From Candidatus Cryptobacteroides excrementavium (GTDB taxonomy: Bacteria; Bacteroidota; Bacteroidia; Bacteroidales; UBA932): DNA of 36,187 nt. The stretch lies in contig JADILX010000125.1 in NCBI GenBank assembly GCA_017695025.1, positions 1 through 36,187 on the forward strand, given 5' to 3'. Position 1 is the stretch's first letter, and each line of letters opens with the position of its first letter. A model generated the notes under the pieces. That model did no database searches. It was given only the letters and a program-made list of their open reading frames with translations, and was not told the origin of the DNA. The translations under genes were made by a program, and so were the position numbers. Positions 24,364 to 36,148 of this stretch are shown here, piece after piece.

Positions 24364-27006
24364 ATGAAAAGATACATAATACCGATCATCCTTACTGTCT
24401 GCGCCATCGCGATGCAGGGATGTACGGACATGGCAGAAGAACTTCCTGCCGGGACTCTGACCGTATCCAGAACCACCCTCTGGTTCGATGCCGAAGGCGG
24501 ACGCCAGATTCTCGAACTGAGAACATACGCCGGCTCATGGACCGTGTCGCAGGATGAATCTTCCAAAGAATGGTGTACCCTCGACAAGACGGAGGGCACC
24601 ACATCATCATCGTTCTATGTGGAGACGGGCGGCAACCCTGACCAGCAGAGGGAAGGCGTGCTCACCGTTTCCGCTCCCGGATGCGAGCCGGTGAAAGTGC
24701 GGCTGGTGCAGAACGGGGAGGCAGACGAGCAGATGACCCTCATTCCGGAATCTCCGGATGCGGATGAGCCGCTTACCATCATCTACAAGCCTGTCCCGGA
24801 CTCTCCTCTCTACGACTACAACGGGGAAGTCTACATACATGCCGGTGTCGTTGAGGGTGACTATTGGAAATTCACCCCGTCTTCATCCGATGTCAATATC
24901 GAGAAATGCCGGATGGAAAAGGTGGGGGACAATACCTGGTCCCTTGAAATGGAGCCTACTGTCAGGGAATGGTTCGGCTCAGGAGAGTCGGAGGTTACCC
25001 GTCTGGGCCTTCTTATCCGCAGCGAGGACCATGGACTATCCGCTTTCAAAAAGAACTATTACATAGAAGTCACTGATACAAAGTACGCCCTTGAACATTC
25101 TGCTCCTGTTGAGGAGCCAGTGCCGGACGGCTGTATCTACGGTATCAACTACGGTGCCGACGGGACTTCCGTGACATTCGTCTTTGCCGCATACAACAGG
25201 ACATGGTGGAATGAACCTGTGGGCGGCAAGACTACAAGAAGCTTCGACTACTGCTACCTCATCGGGGACTTCAACGGCTGGCTCCCGTCCCAGGAGTATG
25301 CCATGAAATGGGACAAGGAAAAGGGTGCATGGTGGTACACTCTGACAGGTCTGGATCCGACCCGCGAATACATGTTCCAGTATCTGATAGGGAAAAACGA
25401 TGCTGATGCTCAGAAAGACGGTATCGCCACACAGATGCGTCTGGCCGATCCGTTCACTACCATAGTCTATACGCAGGACGATCAGTATATCCCGTCATCC
25501 ACCTATCCGGGGATGCCGGACTATCCTTCCAACACTTCCGGTATCGTATCGGCTTTCTGTATAAGTCCGGAAGAGTACGTATGGCAGCACGATGATGATT
25601 ACGAGATCAAGGATGAGAACGATATGCTCATCTACGAACTTCTTCTGCGCGACTTCTCAGAATCGGGAGACCTGAAAGGCGCCATGGAGCATTTGGAGTA
25701 TCTGAAAGAACTCGGTGTGGATGCGGTAGAACTGATGCCGGTACAGGAATTCGACAGCAACGACAGCTGGGGCTACAACCCGTACTCCCATTTCGCCTTG
25801 GATAAGACATACGGCACAAGAGAGCAGTACAAGGAATTCATAGATGCATGCCATGGTCTGGGAATGGCCGTATTCATAGATGTGGTCTACAATCACATGA
25901 CAGGGAACGCCACCATGACCAAACTTTTCTGGAATCCCAAGACAAACAATGTCTCGGAGGAAAATCCATGGTTCAACGAGATTGCCCCTGCCGGCTATAA
26001 AGTCTTTCAGGACATGAATCACGGAAACCGGTTTGTGCGCGACTATGTGACCCGCAGCCTCGGCTATCTCATCACCGAGTATCATGTGGACGGTTTCCGT
26101 TTCGATGTTTCCGGCAGTTTCAACTGGACTGATGATGACCCGGTAGGACAGCGTAAGGAAGTCTTCGAATATTATTACAATTCTCTCGTAAACACGGCTT
26201 CGGATGCCGGTAGGCCTAAGCCGGTGGTGATTCTGGAGCATTGGCAGGGCGAGGATGAGGAGAAATATCTTGCGGATCTCGGCATGCACTGCTGGCGTAA
26301 TACGAATAATGCCTACCGCCAGTGTGCGATGGGCTATCCTGACGGAGGGGACCTTTGGAATGTATGGTCAGGAAGCAACGGTATGAGACATGGCGGCTAT
26401 GTCTCCTATATGGAGAGCCATGATGAGGAGAGAATGCAGGCAAGCATCCTTTCGTATGCTACAGCCCCGTTCAAGGAAGACGTTTCGGAAAGAGTCAAGA
26501 GAAACGCCCTTGCAGCAGCATTCTGCCTGACGGTTCCCGGCCCTAAGATGCTCTGGCAGTTCCAGGAACTCGGCTATGACGTATCCATCAACGCCGGAGG
26601 CAGGACTTCGAGGAAGCCGGTACACTGGGACTATTATGATGACCCTGCCAGGAGGGCGGTTTACGGACATTATTCCGACCTGATGGAATTCCGGCATGAC
26701 AACCCTGAATTTTTTGCCGGGGATTCACAGTTCTCATGGAAGGTAGGTTACGACAACTGGACTACGGGCCGTTTCATCACCTGCACTTCTCCTGACGGCT
26801 CCAAATCGTTCGTGGTGGCAGGCAATTTCGACTCCCAGAGCAGGAGACTGTATGTGGAAGTCCCTTCTGACGGGACATGGACCAACTATCAGAATCCGGC
26901 TGAGACCTACGCCGCATCGGCTGCCGGCGACCGCATCGCAGTCGAACTCGGACAGGGCGAATACATCCTTTTGACAAATTTCGGTTACAGTGTTGACAAT
27001 GAATAA
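24364..27006 (+). CDS. Surface GH13 alpha-amylase with BACON and E-set domains
   Basis: This 880-residue lipoprotein (lipobox MQGC, Cys20, followed by TDMAEE) has, in order, a BACON domain (about 31-118, LTVSRTTLWFDAEGG...VKVRLVQNG), a beta-rich domain (about 120-240) and an E-set/CBM48-like domain (about 255-345, YLIGDFNGWLPSQEYAM...YMFQYLIG). The GH13 barrel covers about 420-800 and a short C-terminal beta domain completes it. The catalytic residues are complete: DVVYNH, nucleophile Asp581 in GFRFDVSG, acid/base Glu625 in ILEHW and Asp687 in ESHDEER. The acidic residues after the lipid Cys suggest surface display, so it likely fills the role of SusG, although the domain set differs from SusG. 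The GH13 subfamily and the alpha-1,4 or alpha-1,6 preference are uncertain; EHW in place of the usual E(A/P/T)W pattern hints at a distinct subgroup. Confidence 0.88.
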   Translation: MKRYIIPIILTVCAIAMQGCTDMAEELPAGTLTVSRTTLWFDAEGGRQILELRTYAGSWTVSQDESSKEWCTLDKTEGTTSSSFYVETGGNPDQQREGVLTVSAPGCEPVKVRLVQNGEADEQMTLIPESPDADEPLTIIYKPVPDSPLYDYNGEVYIHAGVVEGDYWKFTPSSSDVNIEKCRMEKVGDNTWSLEMEPTVREWFGSGESEVTRLGLLIRSEDHGLSAFKKNYYIEVTDTKYALEHSAPVEEPVPDGCIYGINYGADGTSVTFVFAAYNRTWWNEPVGGKTTRSFDYCYLIGDFNGWLPSQEYAMKWDKEKGAWWYTLTGLDPTREYMFQYLIGKNDADAQKDGIATQMRLADPFTTIVYTQDDQYIPSSTYPGMPDYPSNTSGIVSAFCISPEEYVWQHDDDYEIKDENDMLIYELLLRDFSESGDLKGAMEHLEYLKELGVDAVELMPVQEFDSNDSWGYNPYSHFALDKTYGTREQYKEFIDACHGLGMAVFIDVVYNHMTGNATMTKLFWNPKTNNVSEENPWFNEIAPAGYKVFQDMNHGNRFVRDYVTRSLGYLITEYHVDGFRFDVSGSFNWTDDDPVGQRKEVFEYYYNSLVNTASDAGRPKPVVILEHWQGEDEEKYLADLGMHCWRNTNNAYRQCAMGYPDGGDLWNVWSGSNGMRHGGYVSYMESHDEERMQASILSYATAPFKEDVSERVKRNALAAAFCLTVPGPKMLWQFQELGYDVSINAGGRTSRKPVHWDYYDDPARRAVYGHYSDLMEFRHDNPEFFAGDSQFSWKVGYDNWTTGRFITCTSPDGSKSFVVAGNFDSQSRRLYVEVPSDGTWTNYQNPAETYAASAAGDRIAVELGQGEYILLTNFGYSVDNE

Positions 27007-27007
27007 T

Positions 27008-28258
27008 ATGACGCACATGTTAAAAATGTTTGCCGCTACGGTGATTGTCACCGTAGCAGCGACATTGTCCGGATGTTCCGGACAGGCTGATAAAAAAGCA
27101 TCCGTTCATCCAGACTGGTCGTACAATGCAGTCATCTATGAAATGAATGTCAGGCAGTATACTCCCGAAGGGACTTTTGCTGCAGCGGCAGAGCATCTTC
27201 CGCGTCTGCAGCGGCTTGGAGTGGATGTAATCTGGCTGATGCCGGTCTATCCTATCGGGATTGACCAGAGAAAAGGGACACTCGGTTCGTACTATGCCAT
27301 TTCCGACTATTGCGCGATAAATCCCGAGTTCGGCACGATGGAAGACTTCGAGAAGTTCCTTTCGGGGGCCCACGATGCCGGTTTCAAGGTGATTCTCGAC
27401 TGGGTGGCCAACCATACTTCACCTGATGCCGTGTGGGAATCCGAAAGGCCTGCCGACTGGTATGTCCGTGATTCTCTAGGCAATACCGTTACCCAGTATG
27501 ACTGGACTGATATAGCCGAACTCAACTATGACAATCATGACATGAGGGAGGAGATGCGGAATTCCATGCGTTTCTGGCTTGACAAGGGCGTAGACGGTTT
27601 CCGTTGCGACATGGCCTGCGAAGTGCCGATGGATTTCTGGAGAGAGACCCTGCCTGAACTCCGCCGCGAATATCCAGGGACATATTATCTTGCCGAGGGC
27701 GAGAATCCGGAGTTGCATCAGGGGGCGTTCGATGCTTCCTATGCATGGGAACTGCATCATCTGCTGAATGGCATAGCACAGGGGAAGAAAGGTGCCGCAG
27801 ATCTGGTGGCATATATTGAAAAAGATGCAGCGGCCTGTCCTCCGGAGGCTTTCAGGCTTATGTTCACATCTAATCATGACGAAAACTCATGGGCAGGAAC
27901 GGAATTTGAACGGATGGGCGATGCTGCTGAAGCCATGGCTGTCCTGACATTCACTCTTCCGAACGGGCAGCCTCTCATATACACCGGCCAGGAAATGGGA
28001 TGGAATCACAGGTTCGAGTTTTTCGAGAAAGATCCGGTGCCTGCATGGGAAGAGAATGAACATACGGATTTCTATAAGGAACTTATCCGTATCAGGCATG
28101 AGAATCCGGCTTTGGCTGCAGGTGAAAAGGGAGGAGCATTCGAGGTGGTTTCCGCGTCTGACAGTGTGTTTGTCTTTACAAGGACATTGCCGGGGAATCA
28201 GGTGACCGTATCAGTGGAAATGTGCGAACCGTGGGTCTGGGATATTTCCGTCGACTGA
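27008..28258 (+). CDS. Compact GH13 alpha-amylase-family lipoprotein
   Basis: This protein of about 416 residues has a signal peptide and lipobox LSGC (Cys23). The GH13 barrel starts almost at once (WSYNAVIYEMNVRQYTPEGTFAAAAEHL). Catalytic residues are Asp201 in GFRCDMAC, Glu230 in YLAEGENP and Asp291 in SNHDENSW, with DWVANHT as the first conserved region. There are no accessory binding domains and the C-terminal domain is short. The residues after the Cys (SGQADKK) are not strongly acidic, so it may face the periplasm; this is inference. The track uses a GTG at 26990, but ATG at 26999 or 27008 is better. I chose 27008, 1 nt after the preceding stop, giving tight coupling. Its specific product profile cannot be read. 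Confidence 0.87.
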   Translation: MTHMLKMFAATVIVTVAATLSGCSGQADKKASVHPDWSYNAVIYEMNVRQYTPEGTFAAAAEHLPRLQRLGVDVIWLMPVYPIGIDQRKGTLGSYYAISDYCAINPEFGTMEDFEKFLSGAHDAGFKVILDWVANHTSPDAVWESERPADWYVRDSLGNTVTQYDWTDIAELNYDNHDMREEMRNSMRFWLDKGVDGFRCDMACEVPMDFWRETLPELRREYPGTYYLAEGENPELHQGAFDASYAWELHHLLNGIAQGKKGAADLVAYIEKDAAACPPEAFRLMFTSNHDENSWAGTEFERMGDAAEAMAVLTFTLPNGQPLIYTGQEMGWNHRFEFFEKDPVPAWEENEHTDFYKELIRIRHENPALAAGEKGGAFEVVSASDSVFVFTRTLPGNQVTVSVEMCEPWVWDISVD

Positions 28259-28336
28259 CTGTCATCGTCATTCCGAAGGATGTTTTTTTCATCCCGGGCG
28301 AAGCCGGGGGGGGATCTGCCTTAAACCGATAATTTT
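28259..28336. repeat. REP-like intergenic element with G8 tract
   Basis: The 78-bp gap before susA contains GTCATTCCGAAGGATG, a T7 run (28283-28289) and TCATCCCGGGCGAAGCCG followed by G8 (28306-28313) and ATCTGCC. The pattern GTCATYCC...GCGAAGC...GGGATCTGCC resembles repetitive extragenic palindromes found in several bacterial phyla. The palindrome is imperfect here. I see only one copy in this window. Confidence 0.4.
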
Positions 28337-30268
28337 ATGAAATCCATAAAAAACATAATAATGTCTTCAGCCATTGTCGGAGCCATATCCTGCGGAAGCG
28401 GCACCACTTCCGGTCTGTCATCCATAGAGGATGCAGGAGACAAGATAAGGCGTGTCGAGCCGCTTTCCTGGTGGACAGGTATGAATACACCTCTCCAGTT
28501 GCTTGTGCATGGGGAGAATATTTCGGAGTACGATGTCCGTATCGAAGGCGAAAGAGGAGTGAAAGTCTCACGGGTGCACAGGGTGGACAGCCCCAACTAT
28601 CTGTTCGTGGACATAGACATTGCTCCCGGTGCCACTCCGGGTACGTACAGTCTTGTGTTCAGCCGTGACGGCAAGAGTTTCAGTTATCCGTATCAAATCA
28701 ACGCCAGAGAGAAGGGCTCCGCTTCACGCGGCAGTTTCACTACGGCCGACATGATTTATCTGATAATGCCGGACCGCTTTGCCAACGGCGACCCGTCCAA
28801 CGATTCTACGTCGGATACGGCGGAAAAGGCTGACCGGGAGGAATTCTTCGGCAGGCATGGAGGCGACCTGCAGGGAATAATCGACCATCTGGACTATATC
28901 GCCGACCTGGGAGCTACCGCCATCTGGAATACCCCGCTGCTTCTCGACGATGAGCCGGAGGGCTCATACCATGGCTATGCCTGTGCCGACTATTATCATA
29001 TCGACCCGAGGTTCGGGACAAATGACCTGTACAGGGAGTTCGTGCAGAAAGCGCATGACAAGGGCCTGAAAGTCATAATGGATATAGTCACGAACCATTG
29101 CGGTACTGCGCACTGGTGGATGAAGGACCTGCCTTTCAAGGACTGGATCCATGTATTCCCGGAGTATACGGGGACAAATGTATGCTTTTCCACCAATATG
29201 GACCCGAATGCCTCGAAGTATGACCTCAATCTGCAGGAGAGCGGCTGGTTTGTGCCATCGATGCCGGACATGAACCTCGACAATCCGTATGTCCTCAATT
29301 ATTTCAGGCAGTGGGCCATATGGTGGATCGAGTATTCAGGGCTCGACGGCTTCAGGGTTGATACATATCCGTATAATGAAAAGGACCCTATGAGCGAGTG
29401 GTGCGAGGCCATACTTGCCGAATATCCGGGTTTCAACATCGTCGGGGAATGCTGGACATCATCCATCCCGCAACTTGCCTATTGGCAGGGCGGCAATGAA
29501 AACAAGGACGGATTTGACTCGCATCTTCCTTCAATCATGGATTTTCCGTTGCAGGAAGCCATCTGGAAAGGCCTTCCGACGGATTCCCATGCCTGGGGAG
29601 AAGGCATGACAAGAGTCTATGACTGTCTTTCGCATGACTTCGTGTATCATGACCTGTCAAAGATGATGATTTTCCCGGGCAACCATGACACGGACCGTAT
29701 AGGAGATGTCCTGAAACACAATGCCGACAGGCACAGGATAGTGATGGCAATGATGGCTACCATGCGCGGTATCCCGCAGATTTTCTATGGGGATGAAATG
29801 ATGTTCGTCTCAAAGGACAGATCCCAGGGACATGGCGGTCTCCGTGTTGATTTCCCTGGCGGCTGGCCTGGGGACAGGCTTGACTTTTTCTCCGAGGCCG
29901 GCAGGGCTTCTGCGAAGGTCAGCACGGACGGAAAGCCTGTGCCGGAGGGACAGATTGCATCTCTCCACGACTATACGAGACGCCTTTTCCAGTGGAGGAA
30001 GGACAAGCCTGTCATTCACAACGGCAAGACAATGCACTTCCTGACAAGGGACAACACCTACGCATATTTCAGATATGACGATACTGATGCAGTATTTGTC
30101 TATATCAATAATTCCCGGGGAAAGAAGCATGTCCCGTGGTCACATTATGCCGAGATAGCTGAAGGCCTGCATGACGGGCGCAATGTTATTACGGGGGAAC
30201 CGGCGGAGGTTTCCGATTCGACTGTTGTCGGACCGCGCCAGGTGCTTGTGGTCGAATATAAGAGATAG
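28337..30268 (+). CDS. susA: SusA-type neopullulanase/cyclomaltodextrinase (GH13)
   Basis: This 643-residue protein has a short signal with lipobox AISC (Cys19). The N-terminal Ig-like cyclomaltodextrinase domain (about 35-130) has VEPLSWWTGMNTPLQLLVHGENIS. The GH13 barrel follows, with MIYLIMPDRFANGDPSND and GGDLQGIIDHLDYIADLG. Catalytic residues are Asp342 in GFRVDTYPY, Glu371 in VGECW and Asp451 in GNHDTDR. A small C-terminal beta domain ends it. B. thetaiotaomicron SusA is similar in length (617) and acts in the periplasm on maltooligosaccharides and pullulan. Here a lipid anchor is predicted; the residues after the Cys (GSGTTSG) lack the acidic surface-export signature, so the periplasmic face is likely. 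It is separated from the previous gene by 78 bp with a REP-like element. Confidence 0.9.
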   Translation: MKSIKNIIMSSAIVGAISCGSGTTSGLSSIEDAGDKIRRVEPLSWWTGMNTPLQLLVHGENISEYDVRIEGERGVKVSRVHRVDSPNYLFVDIDIAPGATPGTYSLVFSRDGKSFSYPYQINAREKGSASRGSFTTADMIYLIMPDRFANGDPSNDSTSDTAEKADREEFFGRHGGDLQGIIDHLDYIADLGATAIWNTPLLLDDEPEGSYHGYACADYYHIDPRFGTNDLYREFVQKAHDKGLKVIMDIVTNHCGTAHWWMKDLPFKDWIHVFPEYTGTNVCFSTNMDPNASKYDLNLQESGWFVPSMPDMNLDNPYVLNYFRQWAIWWIEYSGLDGFRVDTYPYNEKDPMSEWCEAILAEYPGFNIVGECWTSSIPQLAYWQGGNENKDGFDSHLPSIMDFPLQEAIWKGLPTDSHAWGEGMTRVYDCLSHDFVYHDLSKMMIFPGNHDTDRIGDVLKHNADRHRIVMAMMATMRGIPQIFYGDEMMFVSKDRSQGHGGLRVDFPGGWPGDRLDFFSEAGRASAKVSTDGKPVPEGQIASLHDYTRRLFQWRKDKPVIHNGKTMHFLTRDNTYAYFRYDDTDAVFVYINNSRGKKHVPWSHYAEIAEGLHDGRNVITGEPAEVSDSTVVGPRQVLVVEYKR

Positions 30269-32548
<2,280 letters not shown>

Positions 32549-32570
32549 GCCGAAGAAGTCTGTCTATTTA

Positions 32571-32626
32571 CGGATAACCTGCGCAGCCGTGGCGTTTGTC
32601 ACAGTTGCGCAGGTTGCCGTTTAATA
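32571..32626 (+). terminator. Terminator after susB
   Basis: AACCTGCGCA (32576-32585) pairs perfectly with TGCGCAGGTT (32606-32615); CGG/CCG extends the stem past a small internal loop. It is followed by TTTAATATCTT on the plus strand. It lies between the convergent susB and pflA genes. The minus side has little T-richness, so plus-strand termination is favoured. Confidence 0.65.
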
Positions 32627-32643
32627 TCTTGCGGGAATGCCGG

Positions 32644-33408
32644 TCAGTTCAGCACTACGCAGCCGAAGTATTCCTTGAAGAGAGCCTCGGCACGGGAGAG
32701 TTGTTCCTTGGTGTTGAGACAGACATTTTTGAGTTTGTATTCCTGCCCGAGTGTCTCGTATTTGTTGACACCAAGAGTGTGGTAGGGGAGTATCTCGACT
32801 CTCTGGATCATCCTGTAGCCGGATTTGTGGGCACCGCTGCCAGGAGTTCCTGTTGTCCCGAAATGTTCTCCCAAAGCCCTGATATCCTCCTCGAAATCGC
32901 TGTATCCAGGTACGAGTACATATCTGAGCCAGAATGGCTTGCCATGCTCTTCAAGCCAGGCTGCTGTCCCGAGTGTCTGTTCATTGCTGCGGCCTGTAAG
33001 TGCCTGATGTCTTGTGGGGTTGAATTCCTTGATATCAAGCAGGACAAGATCCGTAAGAGCGAACAGTTCCTCTACATCACTGTTCCACACGCCTCCGTTA
33101 GAGTCCAGACATACATTTATGCCGTTTTCATGCAACTGCCTTACAAGCGGCACAAGTGCTTTGGCCTGTACTGTCGGTTCTCCTCCCGAGAATGTCACTC
33201 CTCCGCGTTTCCCGAAGAAAGGCTTCTGCCTGACAGCCATCTGAAGGATTTCGTCGATATCAGTCTCCGTGCCTCCTTCAAACGGGATAGTGTCGGGATT
33301 GGCACAATAGAGACATCTGAACGGGCATCCCTGCAGAAAAACGACGAGCCGGAGCCCCGGCCCGTCGTATGTCCCCATTGATTCGTATGAATGTACTTTC
33401 AATGTCAT
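32644..33408 (-). CDS. pflA: Pyruvate formate-lyase-activating enzyme
   Basis: This 254-residue radical-SAM enzyme installs the glycyl radical on PflB. The [4Fe-4S] motif C-x3-C-x2-C is CPFRCLYC (Cys28, Cys32, Cys35). VHSYESMGTYDGPGLRLVVFLQGC is the typical N-terminus, and GGVTFSGGEPTVQ is the SAM-binding GGE motif. The track ORF begins 20 residues upstream, where [10 protein letters not shown] reads back into the pflB end; the Met at 33408 (MTLKVHSYES) is the family start. It lies 31 nt after pflB, so both are on one transcript. Confidence 0.95.
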   Translation of the reverse strand: MTLKVHSYESMGTYDGPGLRLVVFLQGCPFRCLYCANPDTIPFEGGTETDIDEILQMAVRQKPFFGKRGGVTFSGGEPTVQAKALVPLVRQLHENGINVCLDSNGGVWNSDVEELFALTDLVLLDIKEFNPTRHQALTGRSNEQTLGTAAWLEEHGKPFWLRYVLVPGYSDFEEDIRALGEHFGTTGTPGSGAHKSGYRMIQRVEILPYHTLGVNKYETLGQEYKLKNVCLNTKEQLSRAEALFKEYFGCVVLN

Positions 33409-33439
33409 ATCTGTCTGAAAATTCCGGGATTCCGGAAGA

Positions 33440-35668
33440 TTACATGGACTGGTGGAAAGTACGTGCAATAACTTCCATCTGATGTTCCCTGCTCAGTTTT
33501 GTGAAGTTCACCGCATATCCTGAAACCCTGATGGTCAACTGTGGATAGTTCTCCGGATGCTCCATGGCATCTTCAAGCATCTCCCTGTTGAGTACATTCA
33601 CATTGAGGTGGTGTGCCCCCTTGGTGAAATAGCCGTCCATCATGGTGACAAGATTTTCCACTCTCTCTTCAACTGTAGGACCGAGAGATTTCGGCACGAT
33701 TGAGAATGTATTGCTGATACCGTCCATGGCGTCATGATAGTCAAGTTTTGCCACGGAACTGAGAGATGCGATTGCACCGTGGCAGTCGCGTCCATGCATA
33801 GGATTTGCGCCCGGGGCAAATGCCACTCCCTTTGCCCTTCCGTCAGGTGTTGCACCGGTCTTCTTGCCGTACATCACGTTTGATGTGATGGTAAGGAGGG
33901 AAAGTGTAGGCATTGCATTCTTGTAGACAGGAAGTTTGCTGAGTTCCTTGCTGAAGAAATGCACGAGGTCTACGGCCAGGGAGTCAACCTTGTCGTTGTC
34001 ATTCCCGAAGCACGGGTATTCTCCCTGTATGTCGAATCCGTCTGTCAGACCGTCTGCATTGCGGTGTGCAGTCACTTTTGCATATTTGATTGCAGAAAGC
34101 GAGTCTACTGCGATAGAAAGTCCTGCTACGCCGTATGCAAGATTGATTTCAGGATTGGTGTCGATGAATGCCATCTGCGAGCGCTCGTAGTCGTACTTGT
34201 CATGCATGTAATGGATGATGTTCATGGCCTCATTGTAGACCCTTGCCACTTCATGCAGCACTTTCTTGTAGTTGTTGAGGACTTCCTCGAAGTCAAGTAC
34301 ATCGCTCTTGAGCGGCTCGATGCCTTCAACCATAAGTGTCCCGGTATTCTCGCAGCGTCCTCCGTTGATTGCAAGCAGGAGAGCCTTGGCGAGGTTGGCG
34401 CGGGCGCCGAAGAACTGTATTGCCTTTCCTATGGCCTGGTATGATACGCAGCAGGCGATGCCGTAATCATCGCAACTGCGTACATGGCGCATCAGGTCAT
34501 CATTCTCATACTGTATGGAACTTGTGTCTACGGAGACTTTTGCGCAAAACTCCTTGAACCCTTCAGGCAGTTCCGGGCTCCAGAGAACAGTCATGTTTGG
34601 CTCCGGGGCAGGCCCGAGGTTGTAAAGTGTCTGGAGAAATCTGAATGAAGTCTTCGTTACCTTCACCTTGCCGTCATTGAAACGTCCCCCGATGGATTCT
34701 GTCACCCATGTAGGGTCTCCGGCAAAGATGTCATTGTATGACTGCATCCTCAGATGTCTGACCATCCTGAGCTTCATCACAAACTGGTCTATGAGTTCCT
34801 GGGCATAAGACTCGTCGATGACGCCATGGTCGAGGTCATACTGTATGTAGATGTCGAGGAATGAAGATACGTTCCCGAGCGACATTGCCGCACCGTCCTG
34901 CTCCTTGACTGCAGCAAGATAGGCCATATATACCCACTGGACTGCCTCCTGTGCATTCATGGCCGGTCTGGAAAGGTCAAGGTCATAGTATGAGCCCATC
35001 ACCTTGATTTCGTCGAGGGCCCGTATCTGTTCTGCCACTTCTTCGCGCAGCCTTATGCGGGCGTCCGTCATAGGGCCTGTAAGGTTGTGCAGGTCTTCCT
35101 TTTTAGCCTCGATGAGCCTGTCTGCACCATAGAGGGCAAGCCTGCGGTAGTCACCGATGATACGGCCCCTTGAGTAGTTGTCAGGCAGTCCTGTAAGGAA
35201 TCCAAGAGACCTGAATCTCCTGATTTCCTCTGTATATACATCGAACACTCCGTCGTTGTGAGTCTTACGGTAGTGTGTGAAGATTTCCTTTACCTTAGGA
35301 TCGAGCTCGACCCCGTTTTCCTTGCAGGCTTTCTCTACAACCTTATATCCTCCGAAAGGCTTGATAGCCCTTTTCAGCAGTTCGTCTGTCTGCAGGCCTA
35401 CAATCAGTTCGTTGTCACGGTCGATATAGCCGGCCTTGTGTGACGTGATTGTAGATATTGTCTTTGCATCGATTGAACGTATCCCGTTGTTCTTCCTCTC
35501 TTCATCGAGGGCAGCGAGACATTCGTTCCATAGTTTTTTTGTCCTTTCGGACGGTCCTTTCAGGAATGATGCGTCACCTGTGTAAGGCGTGATATTCCTG
35601 TAGACAAAATCTGACACATCGATTTTACGGCTCCAGGCGCCGTCATTGAATTTCTCTCTGATTTCCAT
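33440..35668 (-). CDS. pflB: Formate C-acetyltransferase (pyruvate formate-lyase)
   Basis: This 742-residue glycyl-radical enzyme splits pyruvate with CoA to acetyl-CoA and formate under anaerobic conditions. The adjacent catalytic cysteines are Cys406-Cys407 in GIACCVSYQ and the radical glycine is Gly717 in RVSGYAVNF, 25 residues before the C-terminus, as in the E. coli enzyme. The cysteine pair and RVSGYAVNF identify it as PflB rather than a diol dehydratase or choline lyase. A good promoter (35711-35741) lies upstream. Together with pflA it points to mixed-acid fermentation, in line with a fermentative anaerobe. Confidence 0.97.
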   Translation of the reverse strand: MEIREKFNDGAWSRKIDVSDFVYRNITPYTGDASFLKGPSERTKKLWNECLAALDEERKNNGIRSIDAKTISTITSHKAGYIDRDNELIVGLQTDELLKRAIKPFGGYKVVEKACKENGVELDPKVKEIFTHYRKTHNDGVFDVYTEEIRRFRSLGFLTGLPDNYSRGRIIGDYRRLALYGADRLIEAKKEDLHNLTGPMTDARIRLREEVAEQIRALDEIKVMGSYYDLDLSRPAMNAQEAVQWVYMAYLAAVKEQDGAAMSLGNVSSFLDIYIQYDLDHGVIDESYAQELIDQFVMKLRMVRHLRMQSYNDIFAGDPTWVTESIGGRFNDGKVKVTKTSFRFLQTLYNLGPAPEPNMTVLWSPELPEGFKEFCAKVSVDTSSIQYENDDLMRHVRSCDDYGIACCVSYQAIGKAIQFFGARANLAKALLLAINGGRCENTGTLMVEGIEPLKSDVLDFEEVLNNYKKVLHEVARVYNEAMNIIHYMHDKYDYERSQMAFIDTNPEINLAYGVAGLSIAVDSLSAIKYAKVTAHRNADGLTDGFDIQGEYPCFGNDNDKVDSLAVDLVHFFSKELSKLPVYKNAMPTLSLLTITSNVMYGKKTGATPDGRAKGVAFAPGANPMHGRDCHGAIASLSSVAKLDYHDAMDGISNTFSIVPKSLGPTVEERVENLVTMMDGYFTKGAHHLNVNVLNREMLEDAMEHPENYPQLTIRVSGYAVNFTKLSREHQMEVIARTFHQSM

Positions 35669-35710
35669 AAACTGTCAGTTATATTTTTACCTCTCTTAAA
35701 TATCCGGGCG

Positions 35711-35741
35711 CAAAGATAACTGATATTTTTAATAATTCAAT
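35711..35741 (-). promoter_or_regulatory. Promoter of pflB-pflA
   Basis: On the minus strand ATTG (35738-35741), a 19-nt spacer and TATCTTTG (35711-35718) match the Bacteroidetes consensus with one mismatch in the -33 element. The ATG is at 35668, leaving a leader of about 35-40 nt. Confidence 0.66.
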
Positions 35742-35744
35742 TTT

Positions 35745-35754
35745 ATTACGTAAT
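35745..35754. promoter_or_regulatory. Palindrome just upstream of pflB promoter
   Basis: ATTACGTAAT is a perfect 10-bp palindrome ending 3 nt from the -33 element, centred near position -43 of the predicted start. That is a typical activator position. It does not match the FNR consensus TTGATNNNNATCAA. Confidence 0.32.
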
Positions 35755-35821
35755 TGTGTCAATATTTTAAACTTCCGGAATATCACGCCTGATGATAAGG
35801 GCGACTGGCCAGGCCCCGCAA

Positions 35822-36148
35822 TCAGTCCTGCGTCACTATTGACAGCCTGCTGGCAATGACTTCGTAGCCTTGTCGCTCAATGCCGTCATTCCCGGTGTAT
35901 TTCGTGCTTCTGAGCCGGCCGCAGACATATACGGGCGAGCCTTTGCCTATTTTTTCAAACTCAGGCATGCCTTTCCCGCTCCATGCCACGATATTGTGCC
36001 ATGTGGTCTCGACTGTCGCTTCCCCGTCCTTGTTCTTGTAGAGAAAATTCGTTGCAAGTGAAAATCTTGCGACCTGTCCTGTCCCTACGGTTGATACGCG
36101 TATGTTCCCTACGTTCCCCCTCAACTCGATTCTGTTCAATTGTTCCAT
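35822..36148 (-). CDS. ssb: Short single-stranded DNA-binding protein
   Basis: This 108-residue protein is an OB-fold SSB: MEQLNRIELRGNVGNIRV, ARFSLATNF, TTWHNIVAW and KGSPVYVCGRLRSTKY follow the family order. The start is set at MEQLNRIE (36148) rather than the track's 36169, because this is where SSB proteins begin. It stops soon after the OB domain, and the acidic C-terminal tip (DIPF type) that recruits other repair proteins is missing. Many Bacteroidetes carry a short SSB like this beside a longer one, so it may be an accessory copy. Nothing upstream is visible before the window ends. Confidence 0.93.
   Translation of the reverse strand: MEQLNRIELRGNVGNIRVSTVGTGQVARFSLATNFLYKNKDGEATVETTWHNIVAWSGKGMPEFEKIGKGSPVYVCGRLRSTKYTGNDGIERQGYEVIASRLSIVTQD

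Noticed and set aside
35752-35763. TTGTGTCAA-like sequence as an FNR box before pflB
   Set aside because: The half-sites and the spacing do not fit TTGATNNNNATCAA.
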